This document shows, one piece after another, positions 1 to 8,843 of a stretch of DNA of 64,000 nucleotides (position 1 is the stretch's first letter; each line of letters starts with the position of its first letter). The stretch spans positions 121,051 to 185,050 of the forward strand of contig NZ_KB893794.1 in assembly GCF_000374165.1 (NCBI RefSeq). The letters run 5' to 3'. This stretch comes from Parafrankia elaeagni (GTDB lineage Bacteria > Actinomycetota > Actinomycetes > Frankiales > Frankiaceae). The translations under genes and the position numbers were made by a program. The notes below the pieces were generated by a model. That model worked only from the letters and a program-made list of their open reading frames with translations, did no database searches and was not told the DNA's origin.

Positions 1-193
1 CGCCCGCTCCGCCCGCGGGCACGACAACGCCAGGCCAGGGGGCCGACGGCGATACGTGACGGCCGGCCAGCAGCCAGGTCGGGTGGCGTATCCGGCGTTG
101 ACCCCCGGTAGGCGCGGCTACACCCAACGCGCACCTTCGGGCGGCACGTGTCAGGAACCGAACAGGCCTCGGTCCAAGCGTCGAAGGGCCTGC

Positions 194-206
194 GAGAATG
201 GGCGGT
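194..206 (+). promoter_or_regulatory. possible -10 box (GAGAAT) for leaderless dxr
   Basis: GAGAAT at 194-199 is followed by seven bases and then GTG 207. The 1-193 stretch upstream shows no gene I can support. The assignment rests on the box and the spacing only; no convincing -35 was seen. Confidence 0.3.
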
Positions 207-1448
207 GTGGCGGAGGCTTCGGTCCAGCGTGAGGTGGTTCTGCTCGGGTCTACCGGCTCGATCGGAACCCAGGCGATAGATGTCGTACGCCGCAACCCGG
301 ACAGATTCCGGGTGGTGGCGCTGATGGGCGGCGGGTCGCGGGTCGACCTGCTGGCCGAGCAGGCGCTCGATCTCGGGGTCGAGGCGGTCGGTGTGGCTGC
401 GGCCTCGTCGGCGCAGGATCTTCAGCTCGCGTTCTTCGCGGAGGCGTCCCGGCGTGGGTACCGCCGCGGCGAGTTCGCGGTGCCGAAGATCCTCGCGGGG
501 CCGGACGCGGCCAGTGAGATCGCGTCCTGGTCGGCGGACATAGTTCTCAACGGGGTGTCGGGCTCGGTAGGGCTCGCACCCACCCTGGCGGCGCTCAAGG
601 CCGGCGCGACAGTGGCGCTGGCGAACAAGGAATCGCTGGTCGCGGGTGGTCCGCTGGTGCTCGACGCGCTGGGCGGCAACCCGGACCGGCTGGTGCCGGT
701 GGACTCCGAGCACTCGGCGCTCGCGCAGTGCCTGCGTGGTGGCCGGCGCGAGGAGGTCCACAAGCTGGTCCTGACCGCCAGCGGTGGTCCGTTCCGCGGG
801 CGGAGCAGGGACGAGCTGACAGAGGTCACCCGGGAGCAGGCCCTCGCGCACCCGACGTGGGCGATGGGGCCGCTGGTCACGATCAACTCGGCCACCCTGA
901 TGAACAAGGGCCTGGAGCTGATCGAGGCGCACCTGTTCTTCGGAGTGCCCTACGACGACATCGAGGTCGTGGTCCACCCGCAGTCGCTGGTGCACTCGAT
1001 GGTGGAGTTCACGGACGGGTCGACCATCGCGCAGGTCTCCCCGCCGGACATGCGGCTGCCCATCGCCCTGGCGCTGGGCTGGCCGGACAGGGTGCCGTTG
1101 GCACAGCCGCCGATGGACTGGTCGCGGTCGCAGAGCCTCACCTTCGAGCCGCTGGACACCGTGGCGTTCCCGGCGGTCGACCTGGCCCGCACCGCTGGTC
1201 GGCTCGGTGGCACGGCCCCGGCGGTGTTCAACGCCGCGAACGAGGAGGCCGTCGCCGCCTTCCTCGCGGGCGGGCTGCCGTTCGTCCGTATCGTCGACCT
1301 GGTGGCCGAGGTGGTGGGAGCGCACGAGGTGATCGCCCGTCCGACGCTGGACGAGGTGTTCGCTGTCGAGCGCGAGGCGCGCGCCGCCGCGAACCGCCTG
1401 ATCGAGAAGGCCGGCGGGCGTCCTGTGGCGGCCGGAGGACGTGCTTGA
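207..1448 (+). CDS. dxr: 1-deoxy-D-xylulose 5-phosphate reductoisomerase
   Basis: Converts DXP to MEP with NADPH, the first committed step of the non-mevalonate isoprenoid pathway, in the cytosol. The protein begins [20 protein letters not shown]; the GSTGSIG nucleotide-binding loop is at residues 14-20, the NKE segment follows ([11 protein letters not shown]), and the metal/substrate region contains VDSEHSA. Length (413 aa) is normal for the family. I prefer GTG 207 to an in-frame ATG at 198, because GAGAAT (194-199) looks like a -10 box seven bases before the GTG, suggesting a leaderless mRNA. The stop overlaps the next start (TGATG), so it is translationally coupled to the site-2 protease. 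ispG follows, so two MEP-pathway genes flank the protease, a common actinobacterial arrangement. Confidence 0.95.
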   Translation: MAEASVQREVVLLGSTGSIGTQAIDVVRRNPDRFRVVALMGGGSRVDLLAEQALDLGVEAVGVAAASSAQDLQLAFFAEASRRGYRRGEFAVPKILAGPDAASEIASWSADIVLNGVSGSVGLAPTLAALKAGATVALANKESLVAGGPLVLDALGGNPDRLVPVDSEHSALAQCLRGGRREEVHKLVLTASGGPFRGRSRDELTEVTREQALAHPTWAMGPLVTINSATLMNKGLELIEAHLFFGVPYDDIEVVVHPQSLVHSMVEFTDGSTIAQVSPPDMRLPIALALGWPDRVPLAQPPMDWSRSQSLTFEPLDTVAFPAVDLARTAGRLGGTAPAVFNAANEEAVAAFLAGGLPFVRIVDLVAEVVGAHEVIARPTLDEVFAVEREARAAANRLIEKAGGRPVAAGGRA

Positions 1449-2629
1449 TGGCAGCCCTGGGCATCGGCGCGTTCGTCCTCGCCCTGTTCGTCTCGGTCGT
1501 CCTGCACGAGGCCGGGCACTTCGTCACGGCCCGGCACTTCGGGATGAAGGCGTCCCGCTTCTTCGTCGGCTTCGGCCCGACCCTGTGGTCGAAGCAGCGC
1601 GGGGAGACCGAGTACGGCGTCAAGGCGATCCCCGCCGGCGGGTTCGTCAAGATCGAGGGGATGACCTCCCTCGAGGAGATCGACCCGGCCGACGAGCCGC
1701 GGGCCTTCTACAAGGCGCGGGCGCGGGCGCGGCTGGTCGTGATGTCCGCGGGCTCGTTCGTCCACTTCGTCATCGCGATCGTGCTGATCTACGGAGTGCT
1801 GGTGTCGTTCGGCACCCAGCAGCCGAGCGAGACGGTCGTCGGGCAGACGAGCTGTATCGCGACCACGGGCGAATGCACCGGCCCCGGCCCGGCGGGCGCC
1901 GCCGGGCTGCTCGAGGGCGACCGGGTGGTGAGTTTCGACGGCACGGCCATCACCGCCTGGTCGGACTTCACCCGGCTCGTGCGCGAGCACGGGCCCGGCC
2001 CCGCGGAACTCGTCGTCTCCCGGGACGGCGAGCTCCTGACCCTGCGGCCCGACCTCGTCCAGGTCCTGCGGGACCGCGAGACCGGCGGTGCGGGCACGGA
2101 TCCGGTCGGCGCCCTGGGCGTCCGCCCGGGCCGGGAGACCCGGCACTACGGGCCGCTGGAGGCCGTACCGGAGACCTTCGAGGTCATCGGCTCGGGCTTC
2201 ACCGGGATGTACGAGACGTTCACCGAACGGATCGACGACATCAGCCGCATCTTCGGTGACGACCGCGACGAGAGCGGTTTCATCAGTGTGGTGGGAGCGG
2301 CCCGGCTCGGCGGCGAGGTCGCCTCCGCGGACGACGACTGGTCCGACCGGATCGCCAGCTTCCTGGTCCTCGTCGCCGCGATCAACCTGGCCATCGGGAT
2401 CTTCAACCTGTTGCCGCTGCTCCCGCTCGACGGTGGGCACATCGCGGTGCTCGGCTTCGAGCAGGCCCGGCACGGCCTGCGGCGACTGCGCGGCTACCGC
2501 GGGCCGGTACAGCCGGTGGACTTCGCGAAGCTGTTACCAGCCACGTACGCCACGGTCGTCATTCTCGTCGGGTTCAGTCTGATCATCTTGTCCGCCGACA
2601 TCGTCAACCCCATCCGCATCAACCAGTGA
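1448..2629 (+). CDS. site-2 membrane metalloprotease (M50, RseP/Rip1 family)
   Basis: An intramembrane zinc protease that cleaves anti-sigma factors or other membrane substrates. The active-site HEAGH motif is in the first transmembrane helix (residues 20-24). A conserved FVGFGP/GGFVK region follows, then a second membrane segment (about 97-117), a PDZ-like domain (about 120-230), and a C-terminal membrane segment with NLLPLLPLDGGH (about residue 320-333), which carries the third zinc ligand Asp. At 393 aa it has the usual size of mycobacterial Rip1. ATG 1448 overlaps the dxr stop; the open frame runs much further upstream, but that part is a shadow of dxr. Its substrates cannot be read from the sequence. 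An ECF sigma factor lies far away at 55 kb without an adjacent anti-sigma gene. Confidence 0.93.
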   Translation: MAALGIGAFVLALFVSVVLHEAGHFVTARHFGMKASRFFVGFGPTLWSKQRGETEYGVKAIPAGGFVKIEGMTSLEEIDPADEPRAFYKARARARLVVMSAGSFVHFVIAIVLIYGVLVSFGTQQPSETVVGQTSCIATTGECTGPGPAGAAGLLEGDRVVSFDGTAITAWSDFTRLVREHGPGPAELVVSRDGELLTLRPDLVQVLRDRETGGAGTDPVGALGVRPGRETRHYGPLEAVPETFEVIGSGFTGMYETFTERIDDISRIFGDDRDESGFISVVGAARLGGEVASADDDWSDRIASFLVLVAAINLAIGIFNLLPLLPLDGGHIAVLGFEQARHGLRRLRGYRGPVQPVDFAKLLPATYATVVILVGFSLIILSADIVNPIRINQ

Positions 2630-2851
2630 GTCGCCGTGTACCCGCGGTGGCGCGCGGTGGTGGTCCGCGGGTGTCCTGGTCGCCGGTAGATCCGGCAGGG
2701 GCGTCCCGCCGGCCGTCGTGAGTGCGCCGCCCCGCACGGGGCCGACTGACCCGGTCGACCGAACCGACCCGAACGGCATCGCCGTGACGGATCATTCCGG
2801 GCCGGGTCGCCAACTGACGATCAAAGCATCCGACACGCCAGTGAGGACATT

Positions 2852-4009
2852 GTGACCGTTACTCTGGGCATGCCCGCCGCTCCGCCCCGCCCGGTCGGAA
2901 CCCGGCGTGTCAGCCGGCAGATCCACGTGGGCAACGTGCCGGTCGGAGGTGACGCCCCGGTCTCCATCCAGTCGATGTGCACCACGCTGACCTCGGACGT
3001 CAACGCCACCCTGCAGCAGATCGCCGAGCTGACCACCGCCGGCTGCCAGATCGTCCGGGTGGCCGTCCCCAGCCAGGACGACGCCGACGCGCTCGCGGCG
3101 ATCGCCCGCAAGTCGCCGATCCCGGTGATCGCCGACATCCACTTCCAGCCGAAGTACGTGTTCGCCGCGATCGACGCGGGCTGCGCCGCTGTGCGGGTGA
3201 ACCCGGGCAACATCAAGCAGTTCGACGACAAGGTCGGCGAGATCGCCCGCGCCGCCAAGGCGGCCGGCATCCCGATCCGGATCGGGGTCAACGCCGGGTC
3301 GCTCGACAAGCGCCTGCTGGAGAAGCACGGGAAGGCCACCCCGGAGGCGCTGGCCGAGTCGGCGCTGTGGGAGGCCTCGCTGTTCGAGGAGCACGACTTC
3401 CGGGACATCAAGATCTCGGTGAAGCACAACGACCCCGTGATCATGATCCAGGCCTACCGGCTGCTGGCCCAGGCCTGCGACTACCCGCTGCACCTCGGTG
3501 TCACCGAGGCCGGCCCGGCGTTCCAGGGCACCGTGAAGTCGGCGGTCGCCTTCGGCGCGCTGCTGGCCGAGGGCATCGGGGACACGATCCGGGTCTCGTT
3601 GTCGGCTCCTCCGATCGAGGAGATCAAGGTCGGCGCGGCGATTCTGGAGTCGCTCGGGCTCAAGGAGCGCCGGCTCGAGATCGTCTCCTGCCCGGCCTGT
3701 GGGCGTGCCCAGGTCGACGTCTACACCCTCGCCAACGAGGTCAGCGCCGGCCTGGAGGGCATGGAGGTCCCGCTGCGGGTGGCCGTCATGGGCTGCGTCG
3801 TCAACGGCCCGGGGGAGGCCCGGGAGGCGGACCTCGGTGTCGCCTCCGGCAACGGCAAGGGGCAGATCTTCGTCAAGGGCAAGGTCATTAAGACGGTGCC
3901 GGAGGCGCAGATCGTGGAGACTCTCATCGAGGAGGCCATGCGGCTGGCCGAGGAGATGGAGGCCAACGGCGCGGCCTCCGGCTCGCCCTCGGTCTCCGTG
4001 GCCTCCTAG
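2852..4009 (+). CDS. ispG: 4-hydroxy-3-methylbut-2-enyl diphosphate synthase (GcpE)
   Basis: Reductively opens ME-cPP to HMBPP, the penultimate MEP-pathway step, using a [4Fe-4S] cluster. Visible features are the N-terminal TIM-barrel start ([17 protein letters not shown]), the barrel segments [11 protein letters not shown] and VRVNPGN, and the C-terminal cluster ligands in SCPACGR and [10 protein letters not shown]. Length (385 aa) is typical of the bacterial two-domain form. It starts with GTG behind GTGAGGAC. The 222 bp between the protease and this gene hold no supported ORF. Expression is probably shared with dxr, but an own promoter cannot be excluded. Confidence 0.96.
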   Translation: MTVTLGMPAAPPRPVGTRRVSRQIHVGNVPVGGDAPVSIQSMCTTLTSDVNATLQQIAELTTAGCQIVRVAVPSQDDADALAAIARKSPIPVIADIHFQPKYVFAAIDAGCAAVRVNPGNIKQFDDKVGEIARAAKAAGIPIRIGVNAGSLDKRLLEKHGKATPEALAESALWEASLFEEHDFRDIKISVKHNDPVIMIQAYRLLAQACDYPLHLGVTEAGPAFQGTVKSAVAFGALLAEGIGDTIRVSLSAPPIEEIKVGAAILESLGLKERRLEIVSCPACGRAQVDVYTLANEVSAGLEGMEVPLRVAVMGCVVNGPGEAREADLGVASGNGKGQIFVKGKVIKTVPEAQIVETLIEEAMRLAEEMEANGAASGSPSVSVAS

Positions 4010-4026
4010 CAACCTGGAAGGGCTGG

Positions 4027-4878
4027 ATGGGTCTGCCGCTGCGTTCCGCACCGACCCGGCTGCTCGACGACAGGGATCTTCCTGCTGTCACCGAGCTGCT
4101 GAGTCGTAACCCGATCGCGGATGTCTTCGTCGCGTCCCGGGTGGCTGCGTGCGGTCTGGATCCCTGGCGCCTCGGCGCCGAGGTGTGGGGACACACGGTG
4201 GACGGCAGCCTCGCGGCCCTGTGTTACTCCGGCGCGAACCTCTGGCCCGTGGCAGCGGGCCCGGACTCGGCGAGGCTGTTCGCCGAGCGGGCCCGCCGCC
4301 AGGGCCGCCGCTGCTCGTCCATCGTCGGGGTCGGCTCGGCGGTGTCCGCGATGTGGCGTTACCTTGAGCCGACCTGGGGCCCGGCCCGCGAGATCCGCGG
4401 TGAGCAGCCCTTACTTGCCATCGACGCTCCGCCGCGCATCGCGCCGGACAACTCGGTCCGCCTGGTCCGGCCGGACGAGCTGGACGTGCTTCTTCCCGCC
4501 TGCATCGCCATGTTCACCGAGGAGATCGGCGTGTCGCCGGTCGGGCCGGACGGCGGCGCGCTCTACCGTTCCCGCGTCGCCGAGTTCGTCGGGCAGCGTC
4601 GGTCGTTCGCCCGCATCGAGCACGGCCAGGTGCTGTTCAAGGCGGAGATCGGCGCGGTCGCCGGCGACGTCTGCCAGATCCAGGGCGTGTGGGTCGCCCC
4701 GGCCCTGCGCGGGCGAGGCCTCGGCGCCGCCGGGACCGCCAGTGTCGTCGCCCTGGCGCGCGCGATGTTCGCGCCGATCGTGAGCCTCTATGTGAACGAC
4801 TTCAACCACTCCGCGCGCCGCGCGTACGAGCGTGTCGGTTTCGAGCGCGTGGGCACATTCGCCTCGATTCTCTTCTGA
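4027..4878 (+). CDS. GNAT-family N-acetyltransferase with N-terminal DUF4081-like domain
   Basis: A putative acetyl-CoA-dependent acetyltransferase of unknown substrate. The N-terminal half (about residues 10-130) resembles the domain found in front of GNAT folds next to ispG in many actinobacteria. The C-terminal half has the acetyl-CoA pyrophosphate loop pattern VWVAPALRGRGLGAAGTAS (about 223-241) and the late motif VSLYVNDFNHSARRAYERVGF. The start lies 17 bp after ispG, so it is probably co-transcribed with it. A hairpin terminator follows at 4905-4931. The substrate cannot be guessed from sequence; position beside MEP genes is conserved synteny rather than evidence of an isoprenoid role. 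Confidence 0.88.
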   Translation: MGLPLRSAPTRLLDDRDLPAVTELLSRNPIADVFVASRVAACGLDPWRLGAEVWGHTVDGSLAALCYSGANLWPVAAGPDSARLFAERARRQGRRCSSIVGVGSAVSAMWRYLEPTWGPAREIRGEQPLLAIDAPPRIAPDNSVRLVRPDELDVLLPACIAMFTEEIGVSPVGPDGGALYRSRVAEFVGQRRSFARIEHGQVLFKAEIGAVAGDVCQIQGVWVAPALRGRGLGAAGTASVVALARAMFAPIVSLYVNDFNHSARRAYERVGFERVGTFASILF

Positions 4879-4904
4879 TCTTTCGATCAGCTCCCGCCGC
4901 TGTC

Positions 4905-4931
4905 GAGCCCGCCCGTCACCAGGGCGGGCTC
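4905..4931 (+). terminator. hairpin terminator after the ispG-GNAT unit
   Basis: A perfect 10-bp inverted repeat, GAGCCCGCCC (4905-4914) and GGGCGGGCTC (4922-4931), with a 7-nt loop, 27 bases after the GNAT stop. It has no T-run, as is usual for hairpin terminators in high-GC actinobacteria. Confidence 0.65.
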
Positions 4932-5172
4932 TGACGCGTCCGCGGTGTGCGTCCCACCGTCGGCGGGGAGGCTTCCGTCTCGCTGCGTGCGACCTGGGAA
5001 CGCGATGCGTGACCATTATTTCACTCTTGGTGGAGCATGGTGTCATCCGTGTGAATTCGGATGGCGAGATGCGTACTTGTCTGGCATCCTTACATTCCCG
5101 ATGTCTCCAATCGACTTGACGCATTTGATCGACAAACGATGTGCGCCGAGAGTGTTGAAAGGGTAACAGAAC
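4932..5172 (+). promoter_or_regulatory. AT-richer leader/promoter region of the ABC importer
   Basis: This gap is clearly less GC-rich than its surroundings and contains no ORF I can support. TTGACG at 5116-5121 could be a -35 box. An imperfect palindrome TTTG-ATCGA-CAAA occupies 5124-5136, a plausible operator position. The Rrf2 regulator encoded at the end of the operon is one candidate binder. No -10 box is convincing, so the exact promoter is unresolved. Confidence 0.35.
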
Positions 5173-6249
5173 GTGATTAAGCCCAAGAGGCTGTGGCAGC
5201 GGTTCGTGCCACTGGTTGCTGCCGGTGCGCTTGCGCTGGCGGTGACCGCCTGCTCGGGCGACGACGGGGGATCAGAATCCGTGTCGGCCGGCGGGGAGGT
5301 GACGGGAACCCTCCGCCTCGGCTACTTCCCGAACCTCACCCACGCCCCGGCGCTCGTCGGCGTTGAGCAGGGCACCTTCGCCAGGGAACTCGGCGCCGGC
5401 GTGAAGCTGGAGCCCAAGACCTTCAACTCGGGGGTCCAGGAGGCGGAGGCGATCCTTTCCGGCGCGCTCGACGCGGGCTTCATCGGCCCGAACCCGGCCG
5501 TGAACACGTTCATCAAGTCGAAGGGCGAGGCGATCCGGATCGTCTCCGGCGTGACCGCGGGCGGTGCGGCGCTGGTGGTGAAGCCGGAGATCACCTCGGT
5601 GGAGCAGCTGCGCGGCAGGACGCTGGCGACGCCGAGCCTCGGCAACACCCAGGACGTGGCGCTGCGCTTCTTCCTCCAGAAGAACGGGCTGAAGACCGAC
5701 ACCAGGGGCGGCGGCGACGTCTCGATCCGCCCGCAGGAGAACTCGGTCACGGTCGACGCCTTCAAGGCCGGCGCCATCGACGGTGCCTGGGTGCCCGAGC
5801 CCGTCGCGTCCCGCCTGGTGGCCGAGGGCGGCACGGTGCTCGTCGACGAGGCGGACGAGTGGCCTGAGACGGACGGGAAGTTCGTCACCACGGTCCTGCT
5901 CGTCCGCACGGACTACCTGGAGAAGAACCCGAGGATCGTCGAGCGTCTCATCGGGGCCAACATCTCCGTGATCGACCAGCTCAACGCCGACCCGGCGGCC
6001 GGGCGGACCGCCGCGAACGACGCGCTCGAGACGCTCACCGGCAAGCCCCTCGCCGACGACGTGGTCACCTCTGCCTGGAAGGGCCTGACCTTCGGCCCCG
6101 ACCCGGTCGCGAAGTCGCTGTTCACCTCGGCGGCACACCAGGAGGAGCTCGGCCTCATCGAGGACCCGCAGCTCGACGGGATCTTCGACCTGACCATCCT
6201 CAACCGGCTTCTCGCCGACGCCGGCGAGCCGGCGGTCGCCGACCAGTAG
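5173..6249 (+). CDS. ABC importer substrate-binding lipoprotein (SsuA/NrtA/TauA family)
   Basis: The extracytoplasmic receptor of an importer for sulfonate-, taurine- or nitrate-like anions. A lipoprotein signal is clear: basic MIKPKR, a hydrophobic core, and lipobox AVTAC with the lipidated Cys at residue 27, followed by a Ser/Asp/Gly linker. The mature domain opens with LRLGYFPNLTHAPALVG, typical of this receptor family, and has the second-lobe motif GAIDGAWVPEPVASRL. At 358 aa the length is normal. It is first in a three-gene operon with ATPase and permease. Ligand class is inferred from family resemblance; a sulfonate is most likely given the neighbouring Rrf2 regulator. Two strong hairpins separate it from the ATPase gene. 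Confidence 0.88.
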   Translation: MIKPKRLWQRFVPLVAAGALALAVTACSGDDGGSESVSAGGEVTGTLRLGYFPNLTHAPALVGVEQGTFARELGAGVKLEPKTFNSGVQEAEAILSGALDAGFIGPNPAVNTFIKSKGEAIRIVSGVTAGGAALVVKPEITSVEQLRGRTLATPSLGNTQDVALRFFLQKNGLKTDTRGGGDVSIRPQENSVTVDAFKAGAIDGAWVPEPVASRLVAEGGTVLVDEADEWPETDGKFVTTVLLVRTDYLEKNPRIVERLIGANISVIDQLNADPAAGRTAANDALETLTGKPLADDVVTSAWKGLTFGPDPVAKSLFTSAAHQEELGLIEDPQLDGIFDLTILNRLLADAGEPAVADQ

Positions 6250-6251
6250 GA

Positions 6252-6313
6252 CCGCCTGTCCGCCGTGCCCGGCCGACCGGCCGACCGGCCGGCCGGGCAC
6301 GGCGGACAGGCGG
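6252..6313 (+). repeat. 24-bp perfect-stem hairpin between binding protein and ATPase genes
   Basis: Arms at 6252-6275 and 6290-6313 are perfectly complementary over 24 bp with a 14-nt GC-rich loop. It begins two bases after the stop of the binding-protein gene. It probably acts as a partial terminator or 3' mRNA stabiliser that raises receptor level relative to the membrane components, as is known for other ABC operons. That role is inference. Confidence 0.7.
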
Positions 6314-6317
6314 AGTC

Positions 6318-6345
6318 GATCCCGGCGGGCCGCCCCGCCGGGATC
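6318..6345 (+). repeat. second hairpin (12-bp stem, 4-nt loop)
   Basis: GATCCCGGCGGG (6318-6329) pairs with CCCGCCGGGATC (6334-6345). It follows the larger hairpin immediately and lies 50 bp before the ATPase start. Confidence 0.6.
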
Positions 6346-6394
6346 GGTCGCGCGGGGCCCTGCAAGATCGTGAAAAACCGAGGGGAGCAAGCTC

Positions 6395-7156
6395 GTGACG
6401 GCGCTCGCGACGGACACGGCACTGCGGATCGACGGCGCCAGCCGGGTCTTCGGCTCCGGTGCCGGTCAGGTCCACGCCCTCGACGACATCCACCTGGATG
6501 TCCGTCCCGGTGAGTTCGTCTGTCTGCTGGGAGCCTCGGGCTGCGGCAAGTCGACGCTGCTCAGCCTGGTCACCGGGCTCGACCAGCCCACTGCGGGGAC
6601 GGTGGACACCGGTGGCCGCCGGGTCGGGATGATGTTCCAGGACTCGGCCCTGCTGCCCTGGTTGACCGCTGGCGGCAACGTGGAGGTGCCGCTGAAGCTG
6701 CGGCGCGTGCCGAAGGCCCGGCGTGCGGAGCGGGTCGACGAGCTGCTGACGATGGTCCGGCTCGCCGGCCAGGCGAACCGGCGTCCCCATGAGCTTTCCG
6801 GTGGGATGCGTCAGCGGGTGAGCCTTGCGCGGGCGTTCGCGCAGGAGGCCGACATCCTGTGCATGGACGAGCCGTTCGGGGCCCTCGACGCGATGACCCG
6901 CGACCTCCTCCACGACGAGCTCGAGCGCATCTGGCGCGAGACCGGCATCACCGTCCTGTTCGTCACGCATGACGTGCGGGAGGCCGTGCGCCTCGGCGAC
7001 CGGATCGTCCTGCTCTCCTCCCGCCCCGGCCGGGTCGCGGAGATCTTCGACGTGCCGATCGAACGGCCCCGTCGCATCGATCAGCCCCAGGTGTCCGAGC
7101 TCGCCTCCGTCGTGACGGCGCGGCTTCGGGAGGAGGTCGCGCGTCATGGCCACTGA
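6395..7156 (+). CDS. ABC importer ATP-binding protein (SsuB/TauB family)
   Basis: Cytoplasmic ATPase that powers the importer. Walker A GASGCGKST is at about residues 48-56, a Q-loop sits in GMMFQDSALLPW, the signature is ELSGGMRQRVSLARAF (about 132-147), Walker B is ILCMDEPFGALD, and the switch His is in LFVTHDVREAV. Length 253 aa is standard. The coding sequence starts with GTG after AGGGGAGCAAGCTC and overlaps the permease start by 11 bp. Specificity is set by the partner binding protein; the ATPase falls in the sulfonate/taurine/nitrate group. Confidence 0.92.
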   Translation: MTALATDTALRIDGASRVFGSGAGQVHALDDIHLDVRPGEFVCLLGASGCGKSTLLSLVTGLDQPTAGTVDTGGRRVGMMFQDSALLPWLTAGGNVEVPLKLRRVPKARRAERVDELLTMVRLAGQANRRPHELSGGMRQRVSLARAFAQEADILCMDEPFGALDAMTRDLLHDELERIWRETGITVLFVTHDVREAVRLGDRIVLLSSRPGRVAEIFDVPIERPRRIDQPQVSELASVVTARLREEVARHGH

Positions 7157-8219
7157 CGTCGACGCGAGTGTCATCTCGGTCCATGACGGGGTCGGGACGG
7201 ATCGCTCGTCCTCGTCCTCGTCGGCCGCGGTCACCCGTGGCAGCGCCCCGCCGGCGCCGCGGGAGTCGGAGGAGACCCTCGCCGGGCTGGACGCACTCGA
7301 CATCCCGGTGCGCTCCCAGCGTCCCAGCGCGGGCCGGGCGTGGGCCTCGACCTGGCCGAAGCTCGCAGCCTTCGGGATGTTCCTGCTCGTCTGGCAGATC
7401 GTCGTCTGGTCCGGGTGGAAGCCCACCTACGTGCTGCCCGGCCCCGGGGACACCCTGCCGGAGTTCTTCGAGCAGCTCGGCACCTCCGAGTTCTGGGACG
7501 CGTTCGCCCGGACGCTGACCCGGGCCGGCCAGGGCTACGCCGTGGCCGTCGTCCTCGGCGGGATCGTCGGCCTGGCGGTCGCCCGGTTCGGCCTGCTGCG
7601 AGCGGCCGTGGGCTCGTTCATCACCGCGCTGCAGACGATGCCGTCGGTGGTCTGGGTACCGCTCGCGATCCTGCTCTTCCAGCTCGACGAGTCGGCGATC
7701 ATGTTCGTCGTGGTGCTGGGCGCGGCGCCTTCCGTGGCGAACGGAGTCATCTACGGCGTCGACTACGTCCCGCCGCTGCTCGTCCGGGTCGGGCGCAGCA
7801 TGGGCGCCCGCGGCTTCGCGCTGTACCGGTACGTGGTCGCGCCCGCCGCGTTCCCCTCGGTGCTCGCCGGCCTCAAGCAGGGCTGGGCGTTCGCCTGGCG
7901 CAGTCTGATGGCCGGTGAGCTGATCGTCATCGTCCCCGGCCACCCGTCGATCGGCGCGAACCTGCAGAACGCCCGCGACCTCTCCGACACCGTCGGCGTG
8001 ATGGTCTCGATGTTGACGATCTTCGTGATCGGTGTCGCCGTCGACGCGGCCTTCAACGTTCTCGACCGGCGGATGCGGGAGCGCCGGGGTCTCATCGCCG
8101 AAGGCTCGAACGCGGTGAAGGCGGCCCGCGGCTCCCGGAACAGCCGGCCGAAGGACGGGTCGACGGGGCCGGCCGGCCCGGTCGGACCGTACTCCGGCGT
8201 GGACACGTCAGTGGTCTGA
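7146..8219 (+). CDS. ABC importer permease (SsuC/TauC family)
   Basis: Integral membrane component of the importer. A cytoplasmic N-terminal extension of about 65 residues, rich in Ser/Ala/Pro, precedes the first helix (FGMFLLVWQIVVWSG). About six membrane segments follow, with the EAA-type loop for ATPase contact near GRSMGARGFALYRYVVAPAAFPSVLAGLKQGWAFAW. The 357-aa length exceeds the usual 250-280 because of the N-terminal extension and a C-terminal polar tail. The start overlaps the ATPase gene by 11 bp, indicating coupling. A strong hairpin follows at 8235-8284. Confidence 0.9.
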   Translation: MATDVDASVISVHDGVGTDRSSSSSSAAVTRGSAPPAPRESEETLAGLDALDIPVRSQRPSAGRAWASTWPKLAAFGMFLLVWQIVVWSGWKPTYVLPGPGDTLPEFFEQLGTSEFWDAFARTLTRAGQGYAVAVVLGGIVGLAVARFGLLRAAVGSFITALQTMPSVVWVPLAILLFQLDESAIMFVVVLGAAPSVANGVIYGVDYVPPLLVRVGRSMGARGFALYRYVVAPAAFPSVLAGLKQGWAFAWRSLMAGELIVIVPGHPSIGANLQNARDLSDTVGVMVSMLTIFVIGVAVDAAFNVLDRRMRERRGLIAEGSNAVKAARGSRNSRPKDGSTGPAGPVGPYSGVDTSVV

Positions 8220-8234
8220 CAGCCACCCGACCTC

Positions 8235-8284
8235 CGCCCGTTCCCTCGCCCGGTGCCGCCCGGCACCGGGCGAGGGAACGGGCG
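8235..8284 (+). terminator. 23-bp perfect-stem terminator of the ABC operon
   Basis: Arms 8235-8257 and 8262-8284 are perfectly complementary with a 4-nt loop (GCCC), 15 bases past the permease stop. There is no U-tract. It likely ends most operon transcripts before the Rrf2 gene. Confidence 0.75.
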
Positions 8285-8367
8285 GGAGGCCGGCCGGCGG
8301 GCGGCCAGGTGCCTGCCGGGGAACCCAGGGGAAGGCTGCCCGCGGCACTGGCGGGCAAGATGGTGTT

Positions 8368-8823
8368 ATGCAGATCTCCGCCCGGGCCGACTACGCACTG
8401 CGGGCCCTGCTCACGCTTGCCGCTTCGGACGGCAACCTCGTCAAGGGGGAGACGCTCGCCTCGGCTCAGGACCTCCCCCTGCGTTTCCTCGAGAACATCC
8501 TCACCGACCTGCGCCGCAGCGGTCTGGTGCAGAGCCGCCGCGGGGCGGACGGTGGCTACCAGCTGTGCCGCCCAGCCGAGGAGATCACGATCGCCACCGT
8601 GATCCGGGCCACCGACGGCCCGCTGGCCAGCGTGCGCGGCCGGCCGCCGGAGAACGCACACTACGAGGGTGCGGCGAAGCATCTGCAGGATGTCTGGATC
8701 GCTGTCCGCGTCAACCTGCGCAGAGTGCTCGAATCAGTCACCCTCGCGGACGTCGCCAGTGGGAAGCTTCCCGACATCGTCTGTGAGCTGCGCGAGGAGC
8801 CGGACGCCTGGTCGACGAGGTAG
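8368..8823 (+). CDS. Rrf2-family transcriptional regulator
   Basis: A small winged-helix DNA-binding protein. The first residues MQISARADYALRALLTLA and the wing segment LVQSRRGADGGYQLCRPAEEI are diagnostic of Rrf2. The three closely spaced Cys ligands that hold the Fe-S cluster in IscR, NsrR and RsrR are absent. Only two isolated Cys (in QLCRP and IVCEL) are present, so a CymR-like cluster-free regulator is likely. Length 151 aa is normal. It lies 148 bp after the ABC permease, behind a terminator. Control of sulfur-source uptake is the reasonable inference; the effector is unknown. Confidence 0.88.
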   Translation: MQISARADYALRALLTLAASDGNLVKGETLASAQDLPLRFLENILTDLRRSGLVQSRRGADGGYQLCRPAEEITIATVIRATDGPLASVRGRPPENAHYEGAAKHLQDVWIAVRVNLRRVLESVTLADVASGKLPDIVCELREEPDAWSTR

Positions 8824-8843
8824 CGACAGAGATAGCGCGGTGC

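Noticed and set aside
950-2473. 507-codon minus-strand frame over dxr and the protease gene
   Set aside because: Shadow of two clear genes on the plus strand; composition is typical of antisense GC-rich frames.
5173-8219. Thiamine-precursor (ThiXYZ) importer
   Set aside because: The receptor family overlaps, but there is no TPP riboswitch-like leader or thi gene nearby; sulfonate/nitrate type fits better.
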